A stretch of 8,547 nucleotides of DNA from Saccharicrinis sp. UBA6048 (GCA_002429115.1 DIYS01000004.1:1-8547), one strand, 5' to 3'. Positions 1 to 8,200 are shown, counted from the stretch's first letter. Translations and numbers: made by a program. The notes: generated by a model not told the origin, from the letters alone.

Positions 1-115
1 GGGTGTCCGTTTTGCCCCGGAATGGGTGTCCGTATTAAAACAGAACAGGTGACCGCTTTGCTCCGGAATGCCTGTCCGCTTTAAATCGGAATGGGTGTCC
101 GTTTTGCTCCGGATT
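1..115. mobile_element. Probable IS end (IS21-like): five tandem 23-bp repeats
   Basis: Five consecutive 23-base units occupy 1-23, 24-46, 47-69, 70-92 and 93-115. Each begins with a version of GGGTGTCCG and most end in CGGAAT. Two core types alternate: A units (1, 3, 5) carry TTTGCYCCGG, and B units (2, 4) carry an A/T-rich TTAAA core, giving a 46-bp super-period. Similarity to the unit stops at base 115, where ordinary AT-rich coding sequence resumes. IS21-family elements are known to carry several copies of a terminal repeat at each end as transposase (IstA) binding sites, and this array fits that pattern. The transposase genes would lie to the left, outside the window. The outer boundary could be anywhere from 113 to 120; a CA dinucleotide at 119-120 would suit the IS21-type terminal CA. 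The IS family is inferred, because no transposase is visible. Confidence 0.6.
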
Positions 116-414
116 TTGCAACTATGGATAGAATCCGTATAAATTACAATCGCACCTTTTAATCGAGGAATAAACTTAATTTCATTGCCAATATTAATAA
201 TACCAGAAATACTTTGATTTGAATTTACAGCTTTAAATAATTCATAGGTGCTTTGTTCAGTTTTATCATAAACGATAAATGCTTTTTGATTTCTAGTCAA
301 TTCATCCTTGTAATTATACATAGTTGTCCACTTATATCCAGAGCATCCCCCAAGTTGAACAGCAACAATAATAAGTGCTAAGATTCTATGAAGTAATCGA
401 ACTTTAAAATACAT
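1..414 (-). pseudogene. Small lipoprotein gene, 3' end cut off by the IS end
   Basis: Reading the minus strand from ATG at 412-414 gives an open frame of 138 codons that runs off the window edge without a stop. It starts MYFKVRLLHRI, continues with a hydrophobic stretch, and reaches a lipobox VQLGGC with the acylated cysteine at residue 24. This is a standard signal peptidase II lipoprotein signal, so the product would be a membrane-anchored lipoprotein. About 75 further native residues follow (for example YKWTTMYNYKDEL and IKFIPRLKGAIVIYTD). Near residue 99 the frame enters the tandem repeats, where the translation becomes repetitive (KTDTHS appears, then TDTHSG). The gene was therefore probably interrupted by the mobile element, and any product would be a fusion to repeat-encoded sequence. 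I do not recognise the lipoprotein family. No strong ribosome-binding site is visible. Confidence 0.6.
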
Positions 415-521
415 TTTTTTGTAAAGTTACCACCCTCAGGAAGTTAATGTCAATACAATTACGATTCATTATTATCATTTCCAGATTCTTCAGAGGCAGT
501 ATTTATATAAAAAACATCAGT

Positions 522-778
522 ATGAACGAAATAAGAAAATACTACCGCACCCCAATTAACGGATTATCCGAATTTAGAATGCAGCAAATCGGAGCACTAC
601 TTCGTGAATATAGAAGGGAAATATTTTTATCTTGTGACAATTTCGCTCGTTAGTATAATTTTAGTCGAAGTTTGTTGGAAAAAGTTGAGAATGGCAAGAG
701 TGTTTATTTCATACCTATCTCAGGCTGATAGAAATTTATGGTATTTCGGTTTAGCAGCTATTTGAGGGGATTGATTGA
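522..778 (+). pseudogene. Decayed XRE-family helix-turn-helix regulator
   Basis: From ATG 522 the frame reads MNEIRKYYRTPING, then MQQIGALLREYRRE and IFLSCDNFAR, and stops at TAG 651-653. The same frame then continues YNFSRSLLEKVENGKSV up to about 704. Together these parts match the layout of a Cro/C1 (XRE, HTH_3) domain: a first helix IGxxLRxxRRE, a second helix FLSxxxFA, and the hallmark SRSxLxKxENGK of the recognition helix and the turn after it. Beyond about 704 the domain continues one frame away as HTYLRLIEIYGISV, TAG at 752-754, then QLFEGID and TGA at 776-778. That tail is typical of the last helices of the family. The gene thus carries two amber stops and a net one-base loss (or two-base gain) near 700-710. 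The intact protein would have been about 85 residues. ATG 447 is a possible but less likely start, because the extra 25 residues look unrelated. A short product of 43 residues ending at 651 would lack the recognition helix. Confidence 0.75.
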
Positions 779-845
779 TAAGAATTGTATTAAAAGCAAT
801 ATCCTAGACTAATTTCTCCATGTAACTTCAAGGTATTAATCAGCT

Positions 846-880
846 CTACAAAAGCACTCTGTTTAGGAGTGCTTTTGTAG
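846..880. terminator. Intrinsic terminator hairpin, probably bidirectional
   Basis: A perfect 14-bp inverted repeat, CTACAAAAGCACTC at 846-859 and its complement at 867-880, encloses a 7-base loop. The 3' arm contains GCTTTTGT on either strand, the form common in Bacteroidota terminators. On the plus strand it is followed by T-rich sequence. It lies 38 bases past the stop of the minus-strand fecR-type gene and downstream of the plus-strand XRE remnant, so it could end transcription from both sides. Confidence 0.8.
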
Positions 881-917
881 TTATTATCTATAGATCTTTA
901 ATGAATTTACTTTACAG

Positions 918-1880
918 CTAAAGGCGATTAGTACGTTTAATGACCACATTTTCATTTTTTACATCAAACTTAACTTTATTTGTTGCTTCAATGATTTCAA
1001 GCATACTTTCAATGGAGTTGTAGCGATTGGTAAATAATGAAAATTTCAGATCTTTCAACTGATTATCCTGATACGAAACATCAACCTGGTACCAACGTGC
1101 CAAATCATTCATTATTGGTCCAAGGGATGTATTGTGATAAACAAACTTACCATTCTTCCAGGCGACAAATACCTTTGGATTCACCATAGTGATGTCCACT
1201 TTGGCACTATTTTTACGAATGACAGCCTGTTGTTCAGGTGTCAGCGTCACCTTCTCCTGCTTGGAAGTCAGTTCAACACTTCCTTCAATTACTGTGATGG
1301 TTCCTTCGTTGTCATCATCCTTGTAACAACGCACATTAAATTCTGTAGTTAAGGCTTTAATTGTATTGTCATTAAAACTAACGATAAAAGGACGATCCTC
1401 GTCGTTCGCAACGTTGATGTACACTTCCCCTTCTACACGTACTTGTCGCAAACTATCAGAGAATACTTCAGGAAAGAACAACCTCGAATCAGAATTCAGC
1501 CAGATTTTTGTACCATCATCCAAAACCACCATATATTCACTGCCAGGAGGCGTCTCTATCATATGATATTTAGGTTTTTTTGATACTGTTTTTTCATCAC
1601 TCACTGCCAAACGTGCATTTACTGAATCAACCGTTATAACTACAGGTGTTTCTTTAAAGTTTAAGATCGTGTCTTTATCACTAATTTCATGTGTAACACC
1701 CGATTCGAGTTTCAAAAGAGCTTTATGCCTGTTAATTTCATTCGAACCTAGCTGATTCTCAGAAGTATTTTTATCTCTTAACAAACTGGTCACACCAAAT
1801 AGCAAAACAATCAAAATAGTTGCTAATATAATGTACCATTTATACCTGTTAACTGCTTTAGTACCTCTATCCTTTAACAT
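918..1880 (-). CDS. FecR-family membrane protein lacking the anti-sigma domain
   Basis: The product has 320 residues from ATG at 1878-1880. A TTG two codons upstream (1884-1886) could also start it, but ATG is preferred, and a stop at 1902-1904 closes the frame above. About 15 basic residues precede one membrane helix (16-34, ending LLFGVTSLL). A periplasmic FecR domain follows at about 107-205, with TPPGSEYMVVLDDGTKIWLN, the LFFPEVF segment and the VEGEVYINV motif. The C-terminal DUF4974 domain covers about 244-312 (FVYHNTSLGPIMNDLARWY). FecR proteins normally relay a signal from a TonB-dependent transporter across the inner membrane to an ECF sigma factor, using a cytoplasmic region of roughly 80 residues before the helix. 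That region is missing here. No ECF sigma gene and no SusC/FecA-like gene lies nearby. Family membership is secure. A role as a sensor relay is doubtful, and it may be a truncated relic or act only in the periplasm. Confidence 0.85.
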   Translation of the reverse strand: MLKDRGTKAVNRYKWYIILATILIVLLFGVTSLLRDKNTSENQLGSNEINRHKALLKLESGVTHEISDKDTILNFKETPVVITVDSVNARLAVSDEKTVSKKPKYHMIETPPGSEYMVVLDDGTKIWLNSDSRLFFPEVFSDSLRQVRVEGEVYINVANDEDRPFIVSFNDNTIKALTTEFNVRCYKDDDNEGTITVIEGSVELTSKQEKVTLTPEQQAVIRKNSAKVDITMVNPKVFVAWKNGKFVYHNTSLGPIMNDLARWYQVDVSYQDNQLKDLKFSLFTNRYNSIESMLEIIEATNKVKFDVKNENVVIKRTNRL

Positions 1881-1988
1881 GTTCAATCGTTTAAAACTGG
1901 TTTATGCTTACTGATCTATATATTGAAATAAAAGTACTATAAATTTATTAGCGGTGTAATCAATACGCGTTATTTGTCAGTTTATTTA

Positions 1989-2036
1989 CCCCTCTGCCCG
2001 ACATACATTGGGCACCTCCCCTAAAATTCAGGGGAG
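1989..2036. repeat. REP-like double-hairpin intergenic element
   Basis: Two GC-rich hairpins stand out in an AT-rich gap. The first pairs TGCCC (1995-1999) with GGGCA (2010-2014). The second pairs CTCCCCT (2016-2022) with AGGGGAG (2030-2036) around a 7-base loop. The whole begins with ACCCCTC at 1989. This layout resembles the dispersed palindromic elements found between genes in many anaerobe genomes. It lies past the 3' end of the minus-strand beta-barrel gene and upstream of the fecR-type gene, so it could also act as a transcript end or stabilise the barrel mRNA. Only one copy is present here, so its repetitive nature is inferred from its shape. Confidence 0.55.
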
Positions 2037-2111
2037 AAAGTTTAACCCTAGGCTTAGTCTCGAGGAATTCTTCTGATTAAAAACACACTACATTTTTGTA
2101 CATCTGATAGT

Positions 2112-2915
2112 TTATAGTGCAAATGAAACACCAATAAATGGCCCATAGGCATGAACTTTGGTTTTAAGTTCATTATCACCTGTTCCATCGGTTCTATTAT
2201 AACGGAATGACCGATATCCGGCAGTAACCAGTATTAAATCAGATACTTTAAATGTATTGGCATAATTTAAGTCCCAGGACAACTGTGAAGAATTGCCAAT
2301 ACCAAAACCACCAATATCTCCACTTATAGACAGCAATACTGATTTGCTAAGAATAAAATTTGTTTTCGTACCCAGCATTAGATCCCACCAATCTTGTTTC
2401 TCATTAATTTGGCCTTCTATCGGATAATTCTCGATAAGTAATAACGAATAGTCAACATTTATATCATTCAACCAGTATTTTGCCCCAATATTCGCTTCAA
2501 TACTCCAACCTGCAATCACATTCTTCTCATCATACTTTATATGGTCATATACAATGTACCCGATTTTATTATCGATGATTACCTGGTATACATTGGCATC
2601 TACAATAAGTACCGCATTATCAATACTGGATGCCAAATGCGCATAGGTCCAATCAACCGTTGCTGTCAGTCGTTTGTAACGGGCAGTTGTCGCCATCTGA
2701 AACCCAAAATTCGTTAGTGACGATAGGTCGTTAAAACTCTGCCGAAGTTTTTCTCCGCCTACATCTGTTGCATTACCGGCTAACCACGCATAGGGCGAAA
2801 TGGCGACACTCCACTTTTTTCGTTCCTTCAATTCTTTAAAATCATCGTCAGAATCCTGTCCTACACAAACATGTACAGCTAATAGCAATGTAAGTACAAT
2901 AATAATTTGCCTCAT
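2112..2915 (-). CDS. Predicted outer-membrane beta-barrel protein
   Basis: This 267-residue protein starts at ATG 2913-2915 and ends with TAA at 2112-2114. A signal peptide covers about residues 1-19 (MRQIIIVLTLLLAVHVCVGQ, cleavage near the G/Q), followed by an acidic linker and then alternating aromatic and polar strands. Recognisable segments are WSVAISPYAWLAGNATDVGG near the start, YKRLTATVDWTYAHL, WSIEANIGAKYWL, DWWDLMLGTKTNFILSKSV, ISGDIGGFGIG, and TAGYRSFRYNRTDG near the end. The series SxxPYxWLxG, DWxDxxxGxK, xGDxGGFGxG and xxGYR is typical of a family of about 250-residue porin-like barrels annotated only as outer-membrane protein. Its ligand and function are unknown. The C-terminus is SFAL rather than the usual final phenylalanine. 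It diverges from the operon starting at 3137, with a 221-bp shared upstream region. The call as a barrel is fairly safe; the exact family is from memory of its motifs. Confidence 0.75.
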   Translation of the reverse strand: MRQIIIVLTLLLAVHVCVGQDSDDDFKELKERKKWSVAISPYAWLAGNATDVGGEKLRQSFNDLSSLTNFGFQMATTARYKRLTATVDWTYAHLASSIDNAVLIVDANVYQVIIDNKIGYIVYDHIKYDEKNVIAGWSIEANIGAKYWLNDINVDYSLLLIENYPIEGQINEKQDWWDLMLGTKTNFILSKSVLLSISGDIGGFGIGNSSQLSWDLNYANTFKVSDLILVTAGYRSFRYNRTDGTGDNELKTKVHAYGPFIGVSFAL

Positions 2916-3025
2916 GAGATTAGATTATTTATGGAAATTATATGAGTGCTTGTAACAATTTGATTACCTCTACTAACATTTAGATATTTATTCATCCACA
3001 ATTGGCAAAATAAAGGATATCCAAC

Positions 3026-3038
3026 TGATTGTCAATCA
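3026..3038. promoter_or_regulatory. Candidate operator palindrome in divergent promoter region
   Basis: A perfect 13-base inverted repeat, TGATTG-T-CAATCA, lies in the 221-bp region between two divergent genes (barrel protein leftward, three-gene cluster rightward). Both promoters must lie here, so a symmetrical site near the middle could bind a dimeric regulator. No clear Bacteroidota -33/-7 promoter pair could be assigned with confidence on either strand. A palindrome this short can occur by chance in AT-rich DNA. Confidence 0.3.
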
Positions 3039-3136
3039 TTGATAATAATTCCGATAGCGAGACTGGACTCTTAAAAATAAATGAATTACCTTGAAATATA
3101 ATTAATTGTTTCATTTAATAACTAATACCAAAGCGT

Positions 3137-3874
3137 ATGCTGATTGCCTTTCTCATCTCATTGTTTTTTGCAGGGGAACCCGATCAATTTATTATTCCGA
3201 AGCTTGAAAAATACTGTAACCGTCATCTGGAAGAATCATCACAAGACCTGTTGATTCCTGAGGTAGAAACCTTTAAGGAAGCGGCAAAAAACATAACCAA
3301 AGCAAATCAAAAGAATTCGAAGAAGTTTAAAAAGGAAAGATTAAAACAGGACTTGAAAGAAGCTCAGTTTGAAAATTTCATTAATGAGTACATTGATCAA
3401 TATGAATATATGGACTCCTTATCAATGAAAAGTCGCCAGCTATTTAAGCAGGAGCTTTCAAAAGAACAATGGAATGAAGCGCTCGATGGTGTTGATAAGC
3501 AAATTAATAAGCACAAGAAAAACTTTATTAAAACCAGCAAAAAGCTAAACAAGAAAATCCATAGCCTGAAGGATAAAGCACAAAGAAAAATTGATAATAA
3601 TGGAATGAACGCTAAGGCGCTTGAAATCATTCGGGAATTTGAATTAAATCTTACCAGCACATTGGATATTTACGAGAGTGATTACTACGATCTCCTTATC
3701 TACCTTAAGGATTACGATGCTGATTTCAATACTATTCTTGCAAAGCGAAAGAAGATTATCGAATTACGCTACGATTTCTATAATCACTTTAGAAAAGCCT
3801 ATTTCGATTTAAATAAAACACTCACTCCTGATGAATGGAAAATGATACAAAAGCATTTTAATTCATTGTTTTAG
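3137..3874 (+). CDS. Charged helical exported protein, unknown family
   Basis: This 245-residue protein has a short hydrophobic N-terminus (LIAFLISLFFAG, about residues 2-13) and is then almost wholly helical and very rich in Lys and Glu, with coiled-coil character around 50-155. It contains a single Cys at 27 and no lipobox. Two similar segments occur: LSKEQW at 107-112 after RQLFKQE, and LTPDEWKMIQKHF at 229-241 after RKAYFDLNK. This suggests an internal duplication of a helical unit. The motif, Leu-[ST]-x-[ED]-[QE]-Trp, recalls LTPEQ-type motifs in Spy/CpxP-like periplasmic helical proteins, but the similarity is too weak for assignment. ATG 3137 gives a signal peptide with no positive n-region; upstream codons from ATA 3125 would supply Pro-Lys-Arg. 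It precedes the porin gene by 32 bp with no terminator between, so the two are probably co-transcribed. Function unknown, probably periplasmic. Confidence 0.7.
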   Translation: MLIAFLISLFFAGEPDQFIIPKLEKYCNRHLEESSQDLLIPEVETFKEAAKNITKANQKNSKKFKKERLKQDLKEAQFENFINEYIDQYEYMDSLSMKSRQLFKQELSKEQWNEALDGVDKQINKHKKNFIKTSKKLNKKIHSLKDKAQRKIDNNGMNAKALEIIREFELNLTSTLDIYESDYYDLLIYLKDYDADFNTILAKRKKIIELRYDFYNHFRKAYFDLNKTLTPDEWKMIQKHFNSLF

Positions 3875-3906
3875 CCTTTTAATATCTCAACTTTATATCT
3901 CCGCAA

Positions 3907-5205
3907 ATGGCACTAAATACAAAACACTTTTTAATGACTCTATCCTTTGTTGCAGGTGTTTTATTCTGCGCCACAGGACAAGAAACGGCTACTAATGATA
4001 GCATCTCACAAAAGCAGTCTGATAACAATATGGGTGGTGCATCAGTTGGCCGACAACTGGAAATCGATAAAAAATCCTATTCTTTTGAATATCGCTTTTC
4101 CATCGCTCCAATGAACAATTGGTATGTAATGAAGGAAAAAGCACTTTCCAATAAAGGCCTTCAATTTGGTATTGATTATACGTCTTTGTATATGCGTTCA
4201 TCAAAGGTTATAAGCGATGTGAATAATAAAAACACTGCCAGTGGCATTTTAAACCTTCAGGTAAGCTGGAACCTGATCAATCGAAAGAGTGGAAAAAACA
4301 AAGGTACTTTGTTATTCAAATTAAGCGACCGTCATGCCTATGGTTCGCTCACCGCCCCCATGTTTCATGGTTTGAATGAATCCGGTTATTATGGATTATC
4401 CGGCACTGGTTATCACGATTATACGATGCGTATGCTTGAGTTTAATTACCAGCAGTTTTTTGCCAATCAACGATTGGGATTCGTAGTGGGTAAAATCGAT
4501 TTAGCCAACTACTTTAATTTTCATGGCATCAGTATTCCATCTATGCATTTTGTGGGCTATGGTTCCATGGTGACTGGTACTGGTAACTGGGGTAATGCCG
4601 GTTTGGGTGCTGTTGTGATGGGGCGTCCATCAAAACAAATCTATGCCATGCTGGGAGCCATTGATGTTTATGGTGATCTTTTTCAGGATGGTGACTTCTT
4701 TGATTTAGGACGAAACTGGGAAAATGGTGATTTTATGTACATGGCTGAGATTGGGTATATTCCAAGCTTCAGTGAACGATTCTTCAAACGTATTTCATTG
4801 ATGGCATGGAAATCGCCTAATTATACTTCCTATGGAGGTAATGAAGTGGCAGCAGGTGAAGGAATAGCCGTCTCATCTCATTGGTTCTTTGCGCAGCGTT
4901 TTGCTCCTTATATGAAGTTTGCTTTCTCCAGTGGAGCTGGCGAAAACACCTTTTACGAGCGCGATTTTCAACTTGGTCACGGTCTGCGCTTCAGGCACTA
5001 CGATATGCTCGGAACCTCATTTAGCTGGGCCAAACCCAATATTCCTGACTCAAAAAATCAAATGACCTTTGAGATCTTCTATCGTTACAATGTGACCGCT
5101 CACATTGAAGTTACTGCCGATTACCAATATATCATCCACCCCACCCTGAATCCTAGTGAAAATGGCTTAAGCTACGTTGGTATCAGGGGGCGGATAAAAC
5201 TGTAA
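3907..5205 (+). CDS. OprB-family carbohydrate-selective porin
   Basis: This 432-residue protein has a signal peptide over about residues 1-24 (hydrophobic FLMTLSFVAGVLFCATGQ) and a Ser/Asn-rich linker. A beta-barrel follows with segments typical of the OprB porin family (PF04966): LGFVVGKIDLANYFNFHG near 196-213, a glycine-rich GNWGNAGLGAVVMGRPSKQ stretch, AMLGAIDVYGD, MAEIGYIPSF, and a final EIFYRYNVTAHIEVTADYQ, IIHPTLNPS and YVGIRGRIKL. The last block matches the family's closing strands (EIFYRYxVTxxxxxTxDxQYI, then NP). OprB porins let sugars cross the outer membrane by diffusion. The length is normal for the family. ATG 3907 is preferred because it gives Lys/His ahead of the hydrophobic core; ATG 3934 would give a shorter signal. 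The gene sits 32 bp after the helical protein and 46 bp before the propeller gene. The substrate cannot be told from sequence. Confidence 0.82.
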   Translation: MALNTKHFLMTLSFVAGVLFCATGQETATNDSISQKQSDNNMGGASVGRQLEIDKKSYSFEYRFSIAPMNNWYVMKEKALSNKGLQFGIDYTSLYMRSSKVISDVNNKNTASGILNLQVSWNLINRKSGKNKGTLLFKLSDRHAYGSLTAPMFHGLNESGYYGLSGTGYHDYTMRMLEFNYQQFFANQRLGFVVGKIDLANYFNFHGISIPSMHFVGYGSMVTGTGNWGNAGLGAVVMGRPSKQIYAMLGAIDVYGDLFQDGDFFDLGRNWENGDFMYMAEIGYIPSFSERFFKRISLMAWKSPNYTSYGGNEVAAGEGIAVSSHWFFAQRFAPYMKFAFSSGAGENTFYERDFQLGHGLRFRHYDMLGTSFSWAKPNIPDSKNQMTFEIFYRYNVTAHIEVTADYQYIIHPTLNPSENGLSYVGIRGRIKL

Positions 5206-5211
5206 AGCACA

Positions 5212-5223
5212 CTGTTTAAACAG
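5212..5223. promoter_or_regulatory. 12-bp perfect palindrome in the porin/propeller gap
   Basis: CTGTTTAAACAG is a perfect loopless palindrome 7 bases after the porin stop and 28 bases before the next ATG. It is too short and too weak to be a terminator and has no T-run of its own. It could be a protein-binding or RNA-processing site within the operon, or chance. Confidence 0.25.
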
Positions 5224-5251
5224 ATACTAATTCAAATATAATTGTAGTAAG

Positions 5252-8200
5252 ATGAGAAAAGTTGTTTTTTTATTGGTGACTCTTTTAATCGTCACATCCG
5301 TATTTGCTCAGGAACGACCTGATCATTATGATGCCATGACCTGGCGTTTTATAGGACCAATGATGGGAACCAGAGGCTCAGTGGTTATAGGCCATCCTAC
5401 CGAACCGAATACCTTCTTCCATGGAGCCGGTAATGGTCTTTGGAAAACTGAAGATGCCGGTACATACTGGGAACCTGTAGGTGATGCAGATTTTAATTAT
5501 GGTAGTATTGGTGCCATGGAATTCTCTGAATCCAACCCGAATATTGCTTATGTGGGTTTGGGTGAACCACAAATGCGCAACAATGTTAGCTGGGGCGATG
5601 GTGTTTATAAAACAACGGACGGTGGTGACAATTGGACGCATGTTGGACTAAAAGAGGTCAAGCACATATCGCAGGTACGTGTTCATCCAACTAATCCAAA
5701 TATTGTATTTGTAGGTGGATTTGGCCATGCTTTTGGTCCCAACCCGGAAAGAGGTGTATTTCGTACTAAAGATGGTGGTCTTACATGGGAGAAAGTACTT
5801 TATAAAAGTGATAAAGCCGGTGTGATTGACCTGGTGATGAATCCATCCAACCCCGATGAGCTGTTTGCTGTTATGTGGGAATTTGAGCGCAAAGCCTGGG
5901 GACCAAAAACAGGTGGTCCTGAATCGGGCATGTGGAAATCGGTTGATGGTGGTGACACCTGGACAGAAATCACCTATAACAATGGCTTGCCTGAAAAAGG
6001 TCGTGGTCGAACAGGTATGACCATGTCGGCTGCAGATGCAAAAAAAGTTTATGCTTTAATCGATTCTGAAACCCAACCTGGTTTATATGTATCTAACGAC
6101 CTTGGCGAGAACTGGAAATTTGTGTCTGACTTCTTCCAGATTATCGGTCGCCCGTTTTACTACAGCCATATTTATGCCAGCCCACACGATGCCAATGAAC
6201 TATGGAGTCCTAACAACCGAATGTTTATGAGTAAAGACGGTGGTCTAACATGGATTCTGGATCCTGGTATTAAAGATGACTTCCATGACATATGGATTTG
6301 CTCAAAAGATCCGAATCGTATGATTGGATCTAACGATGGTGGTTGCCAGGTGAGTATGACCGGTGGTAAAACATGGAGCAGTCAATACACGCAAAAGAAC
6401 GCTCAGTTCTATCGTGTCAATGTCGATAACGATTTCCCTTACAACGTTTATGGTAGTGGACAGGATATATTATCTTATAAAGTGCCAAGTGCATCACGCT
6501 GGGGAGGCATTTCGGGTTATGAAACAACCATTATCGGTAATGGCGAAATTAGTAACGTGATTCCTAATCCCGACGATTTAAACATTGTTTACAACATTTC
6601 GGGTGGAGCACCAATGGGCAGCGGTGCGCCGTTTACGGTTAATAACATTGCCACCGGTCAAAATGAGGTTCGCTCAGTCTATCCGGTACCTTTATTTGGC
6701 CTCAATGGTTATGACCTGAAATATCGATTCAACTGGGATTTGGCGTACTTTGTGTCGCCTCACGACAGTAAAACCATTTATCTGGGCGGCAATGTACTGT
6801 TTAAAACAACGGACGAAGGCCTGAACTGGGAAGTGATTAGTCCTGACCTGACAAACGATTTGAAAGAGCGTCAGAAAATTACCGGTACTCCTTGGTTATC
6901 GGAATACTTTGGACAAGAGATTTACAGCACCATCAAGCGCATGGATGAATCACCTGTGAAGCAGGGTATTATATGGACAGGATCAGATGATGGAAAAATT
7001 TACATCACCAAAAATGGTGGACAGAATTGGGAAGATATCAGTATCAAGGACAAGTATTTGCCTAAATACTCACAGGTGTATGAAATAGAGCCATCACCAC
7101 ACGATGCAGCAACGGCTTATGTTGTATTCTCTAATTTCAATACCTATAACGATTACAAGCCATACATCTACAAAACATCTGATTACGGACAAACCTGGAC
7201 CAACCTTTCGGCTCAGTTCCCTCTAAGTGAAATTAGTCGTACCATCCGTGAAGATAAAGTACGTAAAGGCTTGCTGTTTGTCGGTACTGAAACAGGGGTT
7301 TATTATTCGTTAAACGACGGACAGTCGTGGGATAAGCTAAAAGCTAATTTACCAGCCGTGCCAGTAGTTGACATGAAAATTAAAGATGTTGATTTAGTCA
7401 TCGCCACCAACGGTCGTGGTTTCTGGATAATGGATGACATCACCCCATTACGTGAGAAATCATCTAAAATAGATGCCAAAACAGTTCACCTGTATTCAAT
7501 TCCTGAACACACACGTTTTGGATATAACTGGTGGCTGGATTATGTTCCTGGTGGTGACCCTGGTGCAAAAAAGAACTACTTTGTTCAGAATATGCGTCCG
7601 GGCTTGACGTATTATGAATTAAGCTTTAAGCAAGTCAACGGTGAACGCAAACGCAAATTTATTGACGCTGGTGATCCAAAACCCTTAGGACCAACCTTCT
7701 ATTTCAAACTGAATAAAGAGCCAAAGGATATTACCATTGAAATTTTGAGCAATGATGGTAAGGTACTGCGTAACTACAATAAAGCAGATATGATGCTGAA
7801 TACAGGTAAAGATGGCGACTTTAATACAGGCATGAATAAGTTTGTGTGGGACATGCGTATCAACATGTTACCGCGCGTACCAAAACGTCCGCCAACAGCC
7901 ATTATGCCAATTGTTCCTCCGGGAGAATACCAGGTTAGATTAACGGTTGATGGCACTGTTGAAACACAGCCTTTCGTCATCAAAATGAGTCCAAAAGAAA
8001 ACTATACGCAAGAACAGGCGGAAGCTAAATTTGCTTTCTGGATGGATATGTATGAAGCTGCGGCTAAATCAACAGCAAAAGTTATTGAGGCGCTTAATAC
8101 GCGCGATGAGGCTCTAAAAAAACTCGACAATTATATGAGTTCAGGTGCGAGTTCGGGTAAAATTAAGAAAGCACAAGCTCAGGCTGATGAGATTACACGA

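Noticed and set aside
1..115. Regularly spaced repeats as a CRISPR array
   Set aside because: The 23-bp units abut directly with no spacers, and they vary in an alternating pattern.
522..778. Programmed frameshift or stop readthrough restoring the XRE protein
   Set aside because: Three separate lesions would have to be bypassed, and no slippery heptamer lies in the right frame near 700-710. Decay is simpler.
1878..1886. TTG at 1884-1886 as the start of the FecR protein
   Set aside because: An ATG lies two codons downstream, and the TTG adds nothing to the domain.
3397..3660. Antisense open frame opposite the helical protein gene
   Set aside because: Its Leu/Phe/Ser-rich translation is what arises from reading Lys/Glu-rich codons backwards. 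It has no start context or family motif.
5378..7983. Short antisense and alternate-frame ORFs within the propeller gene
   Set aside because: All are under 90 residues, lie inside a well-supported gene, and show no domain signature.
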